The notes: generated by a model from the letters alone, not told the origin. Positions 44,653 to 55,051 are shown, counted from the stretch's first letter. The stretch is 64,000 bases of DNA from Asparagopsis taxiformis (GCA_030407315.1 JALQPE010000408.1:5001-69000); one strand, 5' to 3'. Translations and numbers: made by a program.

Positions 44653-45618
44653 ATGGCGACTCAAGACTTTGAACCCATTTCGCGAACAAACATTGGCCTT
44701 TTAGGTATAGATATCGTAACTGTTCGTGGCGAGCAGGCCGTTCGAACTGCGTTGGAGTCGGGTGACGTCGGTCGCCTAACTGATGTCTATGATTCGTTGA
44801 AGAATGTACCGTTCCTGTTTCGGATCTGGTTCCCGTTGTCGCGCTTCTACTCTCGCATCTATGGGTGGTTTCTGCCGTTTCGACCCACGTCGGACCCTTC
44901 GTACGCACCATGCCAGGCTTTCTTAAAGGAGAAATTCACGCCGTCGTCCGCGGACATCTCTGCACAAGTGAAACGTGCAGCCGACCTACTCGAGGACACC
45001 GCCAACCCACCGTCGGATGAAGAACTTGCCACAACGTTTATAGAAGCAATTTATTTACGGTTTACGAATGAGTCGCAGACAGTGCCCGCAAACATTGTAT
45101 GTGACGTTGGCAAGCAAGTTGTGCAGCTTCAGAATGCTCTAAACCCGGTGAAAGCTGTGCGTGCTAAGCCGGCGGTTGGTCGGGTGTACAGGTACGCGGA
45201 AGAATCACTACGATCTATCAATGTCTACGAAGGTCTACCGACAGACGTGGCAGTTGACGCATCGCACGCGCTGTTCACGCCGCAGATTCATGGTGCCAAC
45301 ATGCTGCGTGGGTTGGTAGCCAATTTGGACAAGCCGGCTGATGTCAATTTACCGCAACTTGCATTGACGGACCGAGTGCTGAGAGCTACAATTCGTGATG
45401 GAACTTTAGGCGGGTTGCTTGCCGAGAATGCACCGGCGCGTCGGGGAAAGACTATGGTTGTTATCGATATTAGAGTTGCAGCGCACCAAACAGGCTCGCT
45501 TGCATGGGCGTTTGGGGTTGGAACGGAGGAAAGACGTTGCACGGCGGAACCGGCAATTATCGAATTCTATGAAGCGGTTCGAATGGAGCTGATTAGGCGG
45601 CGTGACGCCAGTAAGTAA
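44653..45618 (+). CDS. Unknown protein, weak P450-like C-terminal loop
   Basis: 321 aa in one frame, start at the ATG in AACAAGATGGCG. No family was recognised with confidence. Near the C-terminus, WAFGVGTEERRC followed by AEPAIIEFYEAV loosely resembles a cytochrome P450 heme-binding loop (FGxGxRxC, then a helix), but with two extra residues before the Cys. The protein is shorter than a P450, and I-helix and ExxR motifs are not evident. It lies head-to-head with the alpha-dioxygenase across a 240-bp gap with TATA-like boxes in both directions, so co-expression and a role in handling oxidised lipids are possible; this is inference. It ends 249 bp from the convergent next gene. Confidence 0.75.
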   Translation: MATQDFEPISRTNIGLLGIDIVTVRGEQAVRTALESGDVGRLTDVYDSLKNVPFLFRIWFPLSRFYSRIYGWFLPFRPTSDPSYAPCQAFLKEKFTPSSADISAQVKRAADLLEDTANPPSDEELATTFIEAIYLRFTNESQTVPANIVCDVGKQVVQLQNALNPVKAVRAKPAVGRVYRYAEESLRSINVYEGLPTDVAVDASHALFTPQIHGANMLRGLVANLDKPADVNLPQLALTDRVLRATIRDGTLGGLLAENAPARRGKTMVVIDIRVAAHQTGSLAWAFGVGTEERRCTAEPAIIEFYEAVRMELIRRRDASK

Positions 45619-45867
45619 CTAAGTCTACACGTTCAGATAGATACATAGCAAATCATCTTGTCCTGGTACTCGTAAACTGTAAGCGTCACATTGCTGTCCC
45701 TCATCCCACGTATCACGCTTCAAGATGCTCACACTTGACAACCTGTTGGAATCGTTTCCGCCAATCTCGAGACTTTCTGAGACGTACGTCAGGCAGACGC
45801 TCTGCTCTATGTGATTATATTCAAGTAGGTTTTTTCAGATGCGCGTCTACCTGTCCTTACAGTAACT

Positions 45868-47442
45868 CTACTCCCATTCAATTTCACTAGACTCCTCGCT
45901 AACCGAGTTTACTTCAACTCGAAGCTTGAGTTGTGCCCGCAGCACATGAGCTATTAGCTCGCGGTTTGCCCTCTGTTCCATCTCACAGCTTGTGAGCCCT
46001 GTCATTACCTTGGTCCACGCCACTTTTCCTCGCCCATAATAATCCGAGCTGCGCCCATCCATGGCAACCAGCATCCACAATGCTTTCTCCAACGTTTCGC
46101 CAATCATCAACATTTGAAATTCACCAATATCCGTCATCACCTTCAATCGATACACTACCATTGACAGCATACGTTTGTCAAGCTGACTAAGTTGAACCGT
46201 TCCATTCCCGGAAAGCCACTCGCCTATACCATTCCATCCATTGCTGTACACCGTTCGACTTTCATCCAAGTAGATGTTCACGCCTCCAAGCAGTTCATGT
46301 TGCACCGGCAACGCAATACTTGTCAGCAGTTGGCAAGCTGACTTTTGTACTCGGTTTGAACCGAAAAGTCGATTCCTCCAATTCTTTCCGACGAATACCT
46401 TATCACAGTCTATCAACACATTCGCTTGCGCCATCTCCTTCAATTCCAATACGTCTTCTTCCCATCCAGTGTGCAAATCATCAACAGCACCGTGGAAAAT
46501 ATTCAGCAATATCAGCTCTAGTCCGTGTTCCGGCTCTAGTCTAAACCGATGTTCATAACTCATCCAGTGTCTCCAGCCTGAATTTTCGTCCTTACTTCTC
46601 ATTTCTCTCCCAAACACAACGCCCATGCCCCATAGCCCAGAAAGCTCTTCGAGAAAAGGCCAAAACCTGTGATCGCATGCAACACTCTTCTCCCCGTCGT
46701 ACTGTTTCTCTCCGAGACATAATACAGGCCACAGTATATAGGGAAGTATACCTGTATGAGCCCAGGATTGCTGGCTCGCATCACGAAGCCATAGGCATTG
46801 ATCGAGCCAAACACGAAACTTTGTCACGCCTGATTCTGCCAGTTTTCCAACAATCACATGAAAACATTGCCACTGCTCATCATCAAACTTGAACCTACCC
46901 TGTGTAGGTCTGGATTGCACGTACGAAAGTGCAAAAATGGGCAATCTATCCTCAGTTACCCATTCTCCCTCAATTGCAGCCACATTTGATTCCGCGAGTT
47001 GGACGCCAAAGTTGTCAATATCCTCTGGTGACTGTGCATCGAGAATCCTGGACAGCCCCTTGCGGGTCTCCAGGACAGCCTCTACACCAAAGTAAGCACG
47101 GGCAGATATGGAACGAGTGGGAATGAGTGAGAGGGTGTCGGCTGGAATAATGGAAGGTCGTGTAGTCACGTTCGAGGGGGTCAATACTGGACCTGGTGGA
47201 GGGGGTGGTGCGAAGGCGGTGGCATGACTTTGCGGGTGCATGGGGGTCGAGGAGAAGCGATTTGAAGAGCCTGCAGCGGGATTTGAGAGATTTTGAGTGG
47301 TGTAGTCGGAGATGCCTGTGAAATCACTGTTAAGAAGAATGTTGTTTGCTTGCTGTGTGTTTGCCTGATCTTTGAGTTGCTGGCCTGCGTTATACAGGTT
47401 TGCAATCAAATTGTCGAGGAACCTTTGCGGCTTGTACGACAT
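45868..47442 (-). CDS. Paralogue A of an unrecognised two-gene family
   Basis: 524 aa. The N-terminal 120 residues or so are Gln/Asn/Pro-rich and low in complexity. A conserved region follows that is shared with the divergent gene at 47821: FGVEAVLETRKGLSRIL, GRFKFDDEQW, FRVWLDQCLWLRDASQ, SWAHTGILPYILWPVLCLG, ELSGLWGMGVVFGREMRS and a final IEWE. The WLDQCLW segment faintly recalls the W-x-D-x-x-C motif of fungal HET domains, but too little matches to claim it. No signal peptide, membrane segment or catalytic signature is seen. A TATA-like CATAAAATAG lies at 47521-47530. Codon use looks like that of its neighbours. Confidence 0.85.
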   Translation of the reverse strand: MSYKPQRFLDNLIANLYNAGQQLKDQANTQQANNILLNSDFTGISDYTTQNLSNPAAGSSNRFSSTPMHPQSHATAFAPPPPPGPVLTPSNVTTRPSIIPADTLSLIPTRSISARAYFGVEAVLETRKGLSRILDAQSPEDIDNFGVQLAESNVAAIEGEWVTEDRLPIFALSYVQSRPTQGRFKFDDEQWQCFHVIVGKLAESGVTKFRVWLDQCLWLRDASQQSWAHTGILPYILWPVLCLGEKQYDGEKSVACDHRFWPFLEELSGLWGMGVVFGREMRSKDENSGWRHWMSYEHRFRLEPEHGLELILLNIFHGAVDDLHTGWEEDVLELKEMAQANVLIDCDKVFVGKNWRNRLFGSNRVQKSACQLLTSIALPVQHELLGGVNIYLDESRTVYSNGWNGIGEWLSGNGTVQLSQLDKRMLSMVVYRLKVMTDIGEFQMLMIGETLEKALWMLVAMDGRSSDYYGRGKVAWTKVMTGLTSCEMEQRANRELIAHVLRAQLKLRVEVNSVSEESSEIEWE

Positions 47443-47820
47443 CTTAGAGGGGTGGTGCCACTACCGGTAGAAACGTCGGCACCGAGGACTGAGACGCATA
47501 GATGAATTATTGTGGCAGCGCTATTTTATGTTGTGTTGGGCAGGTACGCGCGTAGGTAATGCTGGGAAAAGGTCATTGTGTGGGAGTTGATACGAACGAG
47601 CTGTTGATCCATCTTGTTCCCGCCAGCCGTGTAAAGCTCCAACGTCATCAGTGAAGGAAATTGTGGACTAATTTAATAAATGGCTATGAGAGACCTTGCT
47701 GTTTCCAGCGATGCAGGCCTTATGTCTTCTGACCACAGACTGTCTCTGCTCGCTCGTCTCCATCATAATCCCTGGTTAGCACACTCAGTAGCCCGTAGAT
47801 GACCTTCCCACATTTCCGAC
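47443..47820. promoter_or_regulatory. Shared upstream region of the divergent paralogues
   Basis: 378 bp between the two start codons. A reverse-strand TATA-like CATAAAATAG lies at 47521-47530. No equally clear box is seen for the forward gene. A tandem inverted duplication of one ancestral gene would give this layout. Confidence 0.4.
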
Positions 47821-49389
47821 ATGTCCGACGATCGCGGCCTAACCGACCACGCGAAGGAGCATCTCTTCCGCTATGCCAAGAAAAAGTACAAGCAGGTCAA
47901 GCAGCAGTACCAGGCCCAACCGTTTCCCGTTGACCAGGTCATGCAGCATGTATTTCAGGTGAATCCGCATGCCGCTCCGCAAGACCAACACCAACATCAA
48001 CACCAGCAATCTGTATATCCACAACATCCACAGCCGTCATACTCCCCATCTGGCGCACCGCCTCCACCGCCCGGCGCATATCTTCCCGCCCCTTCGAAGC
48101 CAGTTCAGACGCTGATTCCGCAGGAGACCCTTCAGTTGATACCCCAGCGACCGTCCTCCGCACGGGTAAAGTTTGGCCAAAATGCTGTACTGGAAACACG
48201 CAAAGGTCTTTCCCGCGTTTTGAATGCACAATCACAACAGGACATACACTACTTTGCCCAGCAGCTGCAGAACAGTGATGTGGCTGCTGTCGAACCCGAC
48301 TGGCAAACTGAGGATAAGGTTCCAATATTTGCAGTGTCCTACGTTCAGAAGAACCCGGCACAGGGCCGATTCAAGTTTGATGATGACCAATGGCATTGTT
48401 TCACGGCCGTTGTGCAACAATTGTCTACTATGGGTATTTCGCAGTTTAGGATCTGGCTTGACCAATGTCTCTGGCTGCGTGATGCCAGTCAAGGTTCCTG
48501 GGCGCACACGGGACTGTTGCCGTATGTTTTATGGCCGGTTATGTGTCTGGGTAAGAAGCAAGTGCAGAATGATAAGAGCGTGGCGTCTATGAAGAGAATG
48601 TGGCCGTTTCTGGAGGAGATATCAGGTCTGTGGGGCATGGGGGTTGTGTATGGGAGAGAGATGAGATCCACGAATGAGCAGTCTGGCTGGAGAACAGTCA
48701 TCAGTTATCAGCATCGATCGAGACTGGAGCCTGAGGAAGGGATGACCCTATTGTTGCACAACATATTCCATGGAGCTGCTGATCATTTGCATACGGGTTG
48801 GCAGGAAGACGTCAAAGAATTGAAGGAAATGGCTCGTGCGAATATACTGATGGGTGGGAATGAACTATTCGTGGGTAGCGATTGGAAGCATCGTATTGCG
48901 TCGCCATCTCGAGATAGATCGCAACAAATGAAAAGTTTGACCCTGCCTGTGAAGCAACGGTTCGGTGGGGATAAAAATATCTATTTGGAAAACAGTCGGA
49001 CGGTGTTGAGCGGCGGCTGGCACGGGACAAAAGAATGGTTGTCAGGGCATGACGTAGGTGGGAGCTTCCAGCTGCCATATTCTATGCAATTTTCCCAAAA
49101 ATGTTGGCAGGTGAAGACGAACCTGGGTGAAATGGAATTAGTGATGACAAGTGGCTTCAACTCGGTTTTGTGGTTATTAGTTGCTATGGATGGACCAACA
49201 TCTAACTTCAAGCGAGGAAAAGTCGCGTGGACAAAGGTCATGACAGGGCTGGGGAGCTGTTTGCTGCAGGAGAATATGGAAAACAATAATTGTATGGTGG
49301 TTGGGCAGATTCTGGGAACAGAATTGAAGCAGAATGTTATTGTTACTTCCATCACTTCTTGGGGACGGGTCGATCTTGAGTGGGAGTAG
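47821..49389 (+). CDS. Paralogue B of an unrecognised two-gene family
   Basis: 522 aa, head-to-head with paralogue A and collinear with it through nearly its full length after a Gln/His/Pro-rich N-terminus (QDQHQHQHQQSVYPQ). Shared blocks include FGQNAVLETRKGLSRVL, GRFKFDDDQW, FRIWLDQCLWLRDAS, SWAHTGLLPYVLWPVMCLG, IFHGAADHLHTGWQEDV, RGKVAWTKVMTGL and a final LEWE. The conserved Trp, His and Cys residues point to a folded domain, but no known family was recognised. The AATAAA at 49465 probably serves as its polyadenylation signal. Confidence 0.87.
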   Translation: MSDDRGLTDHAKEHLFRYAKKKYKQVKQQYQAQPFPVDQVMQHVFQVNPHAAPQDQHQHQHQQSVYPQHPQPSYSPSGAPPPPPGAYLPAPSKPVQTLIPQETLQLIPQRPSSARVKFGQNAVLETRKGLSRVLNAQSQQDIHYFAQQLQNSDVAAVEPDWQTEDKVPIFAVSYVQKNPAQGRFKFDDDQWHCFTAVVQQLSTMGISQFRIWLDQCLWLRDASQGSWAHTGLLPYVLWPVMCLGKKQVQNDKSVASMKRMWPFLEEISGLWGMGVVYGREMRSTNEQSGWRTVISYQHRSRLEPEEGMTLLLHNIFHGAADHLHTGWQEDVKELKEMARANILMGGNELFVGSDWKHRIASPSRDRSQQMKSLTLPVKQRFGGDKNIYLENSRTVLSGGWHGTKEWLSGHDVGGSFQLPYSMQFSQKCWQVKTNLGEMELVMTSGFNSVLWLLVAMDGPTSNFKRGKVAWTKVMTGLGSCLLQENMENNNCMVVGQILGTELKQNVIVTSITSWGRVDLEWE

Positions 49390-49464
49390 GTGCAAGAGAG
49401 GAAAGATTTGTTATTCTATTAGTTCTAGTTGAGTCAACTGTGGAAAGTTAGATGGCAGAAAAAC

Positions 49465-49470
49465 AATAAA
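49465..49470 (+). terminator. Polyadenylation signal AATAAA
   Basis: Lies 76 bp after the stop of paralogue B and only 19 bp before the stop of the convergent superoxide dismutase gene. The two 3' ends must therefore nearly or actually overlap. Confidence 0.5.
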
Positions 49471-49488
49471 CGAAACGCCTGCATTCTA

Positions 49489-50094
49489 CTACAATGAATT
49501 CGGGTTTGCAAAGCCAATTGTGCATACAGCAACCCTAGCACCTGCATTTCCAGTCGGCTGAAATTCAACTCCACGATCTTCTTCGGCATGAATGGTAACG
49601 CCTCTTCCTAGAATACCTCGAAGTCTAATAATACGATCCACACGATTGTATGTGGCCACTCCATCATCTCCAGCAATTAAATTGTCAAGATCCCCCCAGT
49701 GACGAACAGCTTCGTCAGAAAATCCATGCTGAACGGGAATTCCACGGGGGTTGAGGAAATGCGGCCCAGTGCTGATGCCGTTGTCAGCCGAGAGATCGCC
49801 GTACATATGGATGTGGAAGCCATGTGCTCCGGGAGATAAATTGCGGATTGTGGCTTGAACCCGGGCGCGACATAAGCGGCGACGGCCTTTGCGAATTATA
49901 GCCGGTGTGAACAGCACAGTGCCTGTTACAGTGTTGCCAGTTGTTGGGTACACATTGCAGATCAGCGGAAGTTGGGACAGGCATCTTTGGGCTCGTGAGC
50001 GGAAGAAACGTGACGTTGCGACGGTTTGGGAGCGTGCGAAATTTTGAAAGAGGGCGAGAGTTAAGATGACGAGGAGAGCTGCGGAACGCGACAT
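49489..50094 (-). CDS. Secreted Cu/Zn superoxide dismutase
   Basis: 201 aa with an N-terminal signal peptide (about 1-22, ALLVILTLALF). It disproportionates superoxide to oxygen and peroxide, here outside the cell or in the secretory route. All metal ligands of the family are present: His94 and His96 (GFHIHMYGD), His112 (GPHF), His123, His132 and Asp135 (RHWGDLDN), His169 (TIHAEED), and the substrate-guiding Arg187 in GNAGARVA. The usual Cys before GPHFNP is replaced (NGISTGPHF), and the second Cys is shifted to AVCTIG, so the standard intrasubunit disulfide cannot form in the normal place. Extra Cys38, Cys46 and Cys75 may compensate. A TATA-like CTATAAATG lies at 50142-50150. Confidence 0.93.
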   Translation of the reverse strand: MSRSAALLVILTLALFQNFARSQTVATSRFFRSRAQRCLSQLPLICNVYPTTGNTVTGTVLFTPAIIRKGRRRLCRARVQATIRNLSPGAHGFHIHMYGDLSADNGISTGPHFLNPRGIPVQHGFSDEAVRHWGDLDNLIAGDDGVATYNRVDRIIRLRGILGRGVTIHAEEDRGVEFQPTGNAGARVAVCTIGFANPNSL

Positions 50095-50141
50095 TGTGGG
50101 CTATGAAGTGGCGAAATCAAGTCGGGGCGATCAAAGAGTGG

Positions 50142-50150
50142 CATTTATAG
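50142..50150 (-). promoter_or_regulatory. TATA-like box for the superoxide dismutase gene
   Basis: CTATAAATG on the reverse strand, about 48-56 bp upstream of the ATG at 50094. Confidence 0.5.
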
Positions 50151-51824
50151 ACACCGGGGCTCAGTCTGAACATGGTGGGATCTTAATACAGTCCTTGTGA
50201 AGGGTGGGTGGTAGTTGAACCTTGTGCGCGAAAAAATATTTCGGATGCAATGAGATGAAACGTGAAGGAGATGGGTAGAAGATATAAGAGAGGTCCTTTT
50301 GAGGAGGCTCGTCATATCACGCGAATTGGATGCGTCTATGAATTCACAATATCTTATCTGGTCAACATTAGCTCGAGAACTGCCTTAAATTTATGTTTCC
50401 ACGAGGTCTGATGCCACAACTGATGATAGCGAATTGTCAACATTCTAGTACATAGGGGACTCTGCACGAGGGGGAACCCTGCGTTGTTAACTTGGAACGG
50501 ATGTGGACACCGACAGTCGACCGTATTGCTTTCGTTAATTGTAGTATCAAGTCACAATACTGCCTCTGTGAGATCGCCGCTGTCACCGCGGGATCACGGG
50601 CAACACAAACTTTAGAATATATCTATTCGACCCAGCTGAGTAAGACTTCTAGAGACAAAAAGGATAAATTTCATTACGATTACAGGCAGGGACGACTTTC
50701 CAACAAATAACCCCAGCCCCGTCCTAGCAAACCGTCCTCAAATCCCAGTCGATTTCCCTTCTTGTCACCGGTCTAAAGCAAATTTGGAGTTGAGGAGCCG
50801 AACCACGGAATTGTTCCATGTGCTTCTCCACAACAGCTGATCTCACTCCAGATCTACCGTGTGATTATCCTCGAATATGCACAGCCCTGCCAACTCGATG
50901 TGTTTGTAGCCCTAGAGTTTCAAGTTGCCACGCAATGGGATCGCTTTGATCGTCGTTCCACATCCACGACTAGTTGAATACCATGTTTGTCGTGAGTCGC
51001 GTAATATCCGTTGCTTCACTTCCAACGTGCCCCGTAAATTAGATTCTCACCGGCCTTTTCGAAAAACTTATTGGAGTAATTGACAGCCGATTATAGACTC
51101 CGAAACATTCCCCCAGGCACGCATCACTTTGATCATGATGTTCGTATCGTATTGATTCCGCCGCAACGCTCCAAGCTGAGATGGAATCTTTTTAGCCTCA
51201 AAACATGCAGGGCTGTATCTCAAAAGGACATCTTATATCCAGGCATCATCTGCTTTGAAACACATCTGAGATGTGTGAGGTACACAAGCCAAGTAGGCGA
51301 TGGGGCAAAGCACCCTCTAGACCTCTGCATTGGAATTTAAAGATGTGGTTGCGCTATGCGTATTTTATCTATCACACCCAAAGTTGGCAAGTACATGATA
51401 AATTTTAAACTGCATGAGCAATATCTCTGGATGCAGTTGTCATGAATCTTGTGAACGTAGGCCTTGTTCATCTTTCGGGGGTAACCGATCGTTGTAATGG
51501 GTGCTAGCGGTGGCTCTTCCCATGTACTGTGCAGCAATACCATGGTGACCCTTTCGTGCGGGCAGTCAAAGTCTGGAGGGTACAATGAACGGTAGATGGC
51601 ACCATCACTTTTGGGCCTCCCTTCAAAACTCTCAGCTTTTCGAACAGATTTCAAGCCGCTCTGGCGCTTTCGCACCAATAGCTATGTCTTGGCGGCCCTT
51701 AACTTGAGATGAGTCCAGTCACCATAAGAGCACTGTTCCCATATGCAGAGTCGAAAAGTATCGTCATCAACTATTTCGACAGTTTCATCGTATCAATTGG
51801 ATCTTTCCACCCAGTGCTGTGACT
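50151..51824. other. Intergenic, possible decayed transposase traces
   Basis: About 1.7 kb. A reverse frame at 51337-51678 (HERVTMVLLHSTWEEPP) and scraps near 50900-51000 (NDDQSDPIAWQLETLG) hint at a broken DDE transposase. No family could be named and no ends were found. Confidence 0.25.
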
Positions 51825-54443
51825 ATGTACAATATCGCGAGAAGACTCGCAGGACTTCACCACGACGACGACCTTGATATAGAGCAAGATGTGTCTGCAG
51901 CTATGCAGCTATATCAGCGCTGTATTGACGAGCACGGAAATATCAATGCAATGTTCGATCTTGCGTTAATGCTGGAAGACGGTGTGAGGAGGGCCGAGTC
52001 CATTCCATTTTCGCCCAGTATTATGCTCATTGAAGAAGATCCGAATACTGCTTTCAATCTATACCAGCGATGCGTTATTGAAGCCAACCATGTTGATGCT
52101 GCGCTTCGGCTTACAGATCTTTCCTCAAGTGGACGTTTGCAGTTCAAGCAGAGTTTTCCTCGTGTTGTTGACATCTACAAAAACGCTATAACTGCAGCCA
52201 ATAGTTTGAGTGCCAAGTATGAGCTTGCCAGAATTCTTTCCACTGGAGCACAAGGCGTCGCCAGGGATGTACCGTACGCAGTTCGATTGTACAAGGATTA
52301 TCTTGCGGACTTGGATGCGGAACATGCAGAAGCCCTATCCCCTGCAGATGCCAAGAAAGCGCTATCGTCTATGATGCAACTTGCTAAACTACTCGTAACC
52401 CGAGTTTATTCGATGCCAATAGATGCAAATCTTGCTGTTGATCTTTGCAAAATGTTTATTGCTAGAAACGGCAACTGTGAAGTGGTTGTGAAGCTTGCGG
52501 GGAATGTAGCAAGCGGGTCTTCTGGTCTCGTAAAGGATAAACTATTGGCGGTGCGAATGTACGAGCTTTGCGTTCAGGAAAGGAACAATTTGTATGCTGG
52601 TGTTGCCCTTGCTGGAATACTCATCTCCGAAGTGGCGGACGTCCACAGGGACATTAGTCGTGCCATGCAATTGTGCAAAACAGCTGTCGACGGAAGATGT
52701 GGTGGTATAGTGACTAAACTGGCAAGGAAAATTGCCATCAGTAGCACTGATATACGTAAAGACGTACCACTCGCGATCCGGATATGCGAGATGTCCATTC
52801 ACAGAGGAAATGAAGCATCTGCCTTACTTACCCTCGTTGAGTTGCTACTTTGTAAACCGGCCAACAAACGAGATGTAGGTCGTGCTGTACGAGTGTTCAA
52901 GAAGTACATCAGCCATCCTGATACAAACTATGGGGCGGTAGGGTGGCTTGTGAGAAAAATTCTGCATGGAACAGGAGATCTAGTTAAAGACGGGCCGGTT
53001 GCAGCACAGTTATGTGAGATTTGCATCGATAAAACTAATAACCTTGGCGCAATAATCACTTTAGCCGAGTTGCTGGTTTCTGGGGTGTCTGGTATAGAAA
53101 GAGATACTGATCGAGCTGTGCGATTGTGCAGAATTTACAACTCGCAGGCATCCCTTCTTTGCGGGGTGCCACGCTTGGCACGGAAAATTGCAAATGGTAC
53201 CTCTGGAATTGTGCGCGACGCATCACTTGCAGTGCAGTTGTGTGAGTTATCACTTAACGGGAACCGAGTTGATGCTGTGATGGTTTTGACAGAACTACTA
53301 GTTTCCGGGAGGTCGAACGTCGAACGAGACGCTGATCGCGTTGTGAGAGAATTCCGGAATTACCGTAAATACCAGTCTTCCAGAACAGATAACGTGAAAC
53401 TTCTGGAACTCGCGAGGAACATCGCACACGGAGCTTCAGATATGTTGCAGGACGTTCCGCTTGCGATATCTCTATGTCACGTTTGTTTGGATATAACTGA
53501 CAGCCTCGGGGTGGTAGATATTCACGCGTTGATTGTTCTGTCGGAAGTGTTGTTAATCGAAGTGGGTGGCGCCGCCACGAATGCGTCGCTAGCGGCAGTA
53601 TTTTGTCAGGTATGCACGCTGAACAAAAAATATCATGACAAGATGGTAGAACTCGCGAGAAAAGTGGCGGGAGGAACAGCAGGGGTGGCGAGAAACACAG
53701 CACTTGCAGTGAGGCTGTGTGAGATGTGCGTCGATGTCAATGAAACCGCGGACACATTGTTTGGGTTGGTGGAAGCTCTCCTGTTGGGGACACGAAGTAT
53801 ACGCAACATAAATCGCGCCAAGAAGCTGTGCAAACAATTCATCACCAAATTCAAGTGCGACAAAGTGGTTGAATTGGCGCGGAATATCTGGAGCGGATCG
53901 GGAGGAATGAAAAAAGACGCAACACTTGCGGTGCAGCTATGCGAATTGTGCATAAACGAAATGCACGACCAAGGCGCAATGATTGCTCTTGCACAATTTT
54001 TGGTGTCAGGAGATGCGGGTATTGAGCGAGACGTCGAGCGCGTTGTGAATCTGTGCAAAATGTACATTGTCGAGAACCTGTACAGTGACGGCGTGGAAGA
54101 TATTGCTAGAATGGTGGGCGTGGGAACGGCGGAGATTGGTAAAGATGCCCGACTTGGTGTACAGCTGTTGGAGCTGTGTATAAAGGAGCGAAAAAGCTGT
54201 CGGGCGATGTATTACCTGGCGGAAATGTTATCATTTGGAGGATGTGGCGTTGAAATTGACGAGGTGAGAGCGACGGAATTACGAAAAGCAGCGGCCGATG
54301 GAGGGTTTGAAGGCGATGTGCGGATAGACGATGGCGCAATTGAAGACGATGTGAGTAGTGAAGATTTGGAAGATTGGTGGTGGGAGCAGTTTGTCAACAC
54401 GAAGCGATATCTGGACATTGACGGCGTGTGGGTTGTGCTATAA
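51825..54443 (+). CDS. Sel1-like repeat protein, long form
   Basis: 872 aa from the ATG in CTATGTACAAT; this start gives MYNIARRLAGL, matching MYTTARQLAGL of the related gene at 58220. The protein is built almost wholly of Sel1-type alpha-alpha repeats of about 36-38 aa. A typical unit is SGxxGIERDxxRAVRLCxxYI followed by a second helix; examples are SGVSGIERDTDRAVRLC and SGDAGIERDVERVVNLC. Such superhelices act as protein-interaction scaffolds. There is no signal peptide. The C-terminus is acidic and Trp-rich (EDLEDWWWEQF). The partner and pathway are unknown. It lies 608 bp upstream of the PI-PLC gene on the same strand. Confidence 0.9.
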   Translation: MYNIARRLAGLHHDDDLDIEQDVSAAMQLYQRCIDEHGNINAMFDLALMLEDGVRRAESIPFSPSIMLIEEDPNTAFNLYQRCVIEANHVDAALRLTDLSSSGRLQFKQSFPRVVDIYKNAITAANSLSAKYELARILSTGAQGVARDVPYAVRLYKDYLADLDAEHAEALSPADAKKALSSMMQLAKLLVTRVYSMPIDANLAVDLCKMFIARNGNCEVVVKLAGNVASGSSGLVKDKLLAVRMYELCVQERNNLYAGVALAGILISEVADVHRDISRAMQLCKTAVDGRCGGIVTKLARKIAISSTDIRKDVPLAIRICEMSIHRGNEASALLTLVELLLCKPANKRDVGRAVRVFKKYISHPDTNYGAVGWLVRKILHGTGDLVKDGPVAAQLCEICIDKTNNLGAIITLAELLVSGVSGIERDTDRAVRLCRIYNSQASLLCGVPRLARKIANGTSGIVRDASLAVQLCELSLNGNRVDAVMVLTELLVSGRSNVERDADRVVREFRNYRKYQSSRTDNVKLLELARNIAHGASDMLQDVPLAISLCHVCLDITDSLGVVDIHALIVLSEVLLIEVGGAATNASLAAVFCQVCTLNKKYHDKMVELARKVAGGTAGVARNTALAVRLCEMCVDVNETADTLFGLVEALLLGTRSIRNINRAKKLCKQFITKFKCDKVVELARNIWSGSGGMKKDATLAVQLCELCINEMHDQGAMIALAQFLVSGDAGIERDVERVVNLCKMYIVENLYSDGVEDIARMVGVGTAEIGKDARLGVQLLELCIKERKSCRAMYYLAEMLSFGGCGVEIDEVRATELRKAAADGGFEGDVRIDDGAIEDDVSSEDLEDWWWEQFVNTKRYLDIDGVWVVL

Positions 54444-55051
54444 AATCTGGTCCGACATGCGTTGACACCGGAACATCTCGGGATATCTACGTTGCCTTCA
54501 ATGGTCAAGCGAGCGTCAAGATCGTGCTGCTCGAAAACAACTGTGAAATCTAAACTAGCGAAACTGCCAATGTTAAACGAATATGATCGAAAACGTATTT
54601 GCTGTTTGTTCAAGCGGCCGCACATCGCGTTTCGAACGAAGATGGGCTGGACGCGGAGTCGATGCATTGAGTCTGTGAGATTGCGTGAATGAGGGCATGA
54701 ACTTGTAATTTGTGGACGATCATTTTGCTCTTGCAACCGGCATCGCTCAATCCCTTCGTCAACTCCACTTCCCACCAAAGTGAAACGTAGGCGCGCGCCC
54801 TTAAGTAGGCATTGAAATGGTCAGCAACTCAACTATCGAGTGCTTAGTAGTGTCCATATTAAATTAGTATTGTGATGCAATTTTTTTCCTTTTTCCTCCC
54901 ATTCGACATCTGTTGAAAGCTGGCACGTTGCGATCACGACAGTTCCATCCAACTTGAATATGTCTCCGGCCCATCTTGCCATCGATTTGGAATCACACAT
55001 CATCAACAATGGAGCACTCTATCAGTCCAATAGTCCATCAGCTGTTGCGAA
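54444..55051. other. Intergenic, nothing recognised
   Basis: 608 bp between the long Sel1 gene and the PI-PLC gene. Antisense frames extending into the Sel1 gene are shadows. Confidence 0.5.

Noticed and set aside
51337..51678. Transposase remnant on the reverse strand
   Set aside because: A few residues resemble DDE transposases, but no catalytic triad or terminal repeats were found; left as a note only.
54212..54778. A 188-codon reverse frame at the end of the long Sel1 gene
   Set aside because: Most of it is antisense to the Sel1 coding sequence, and no feature supports it.
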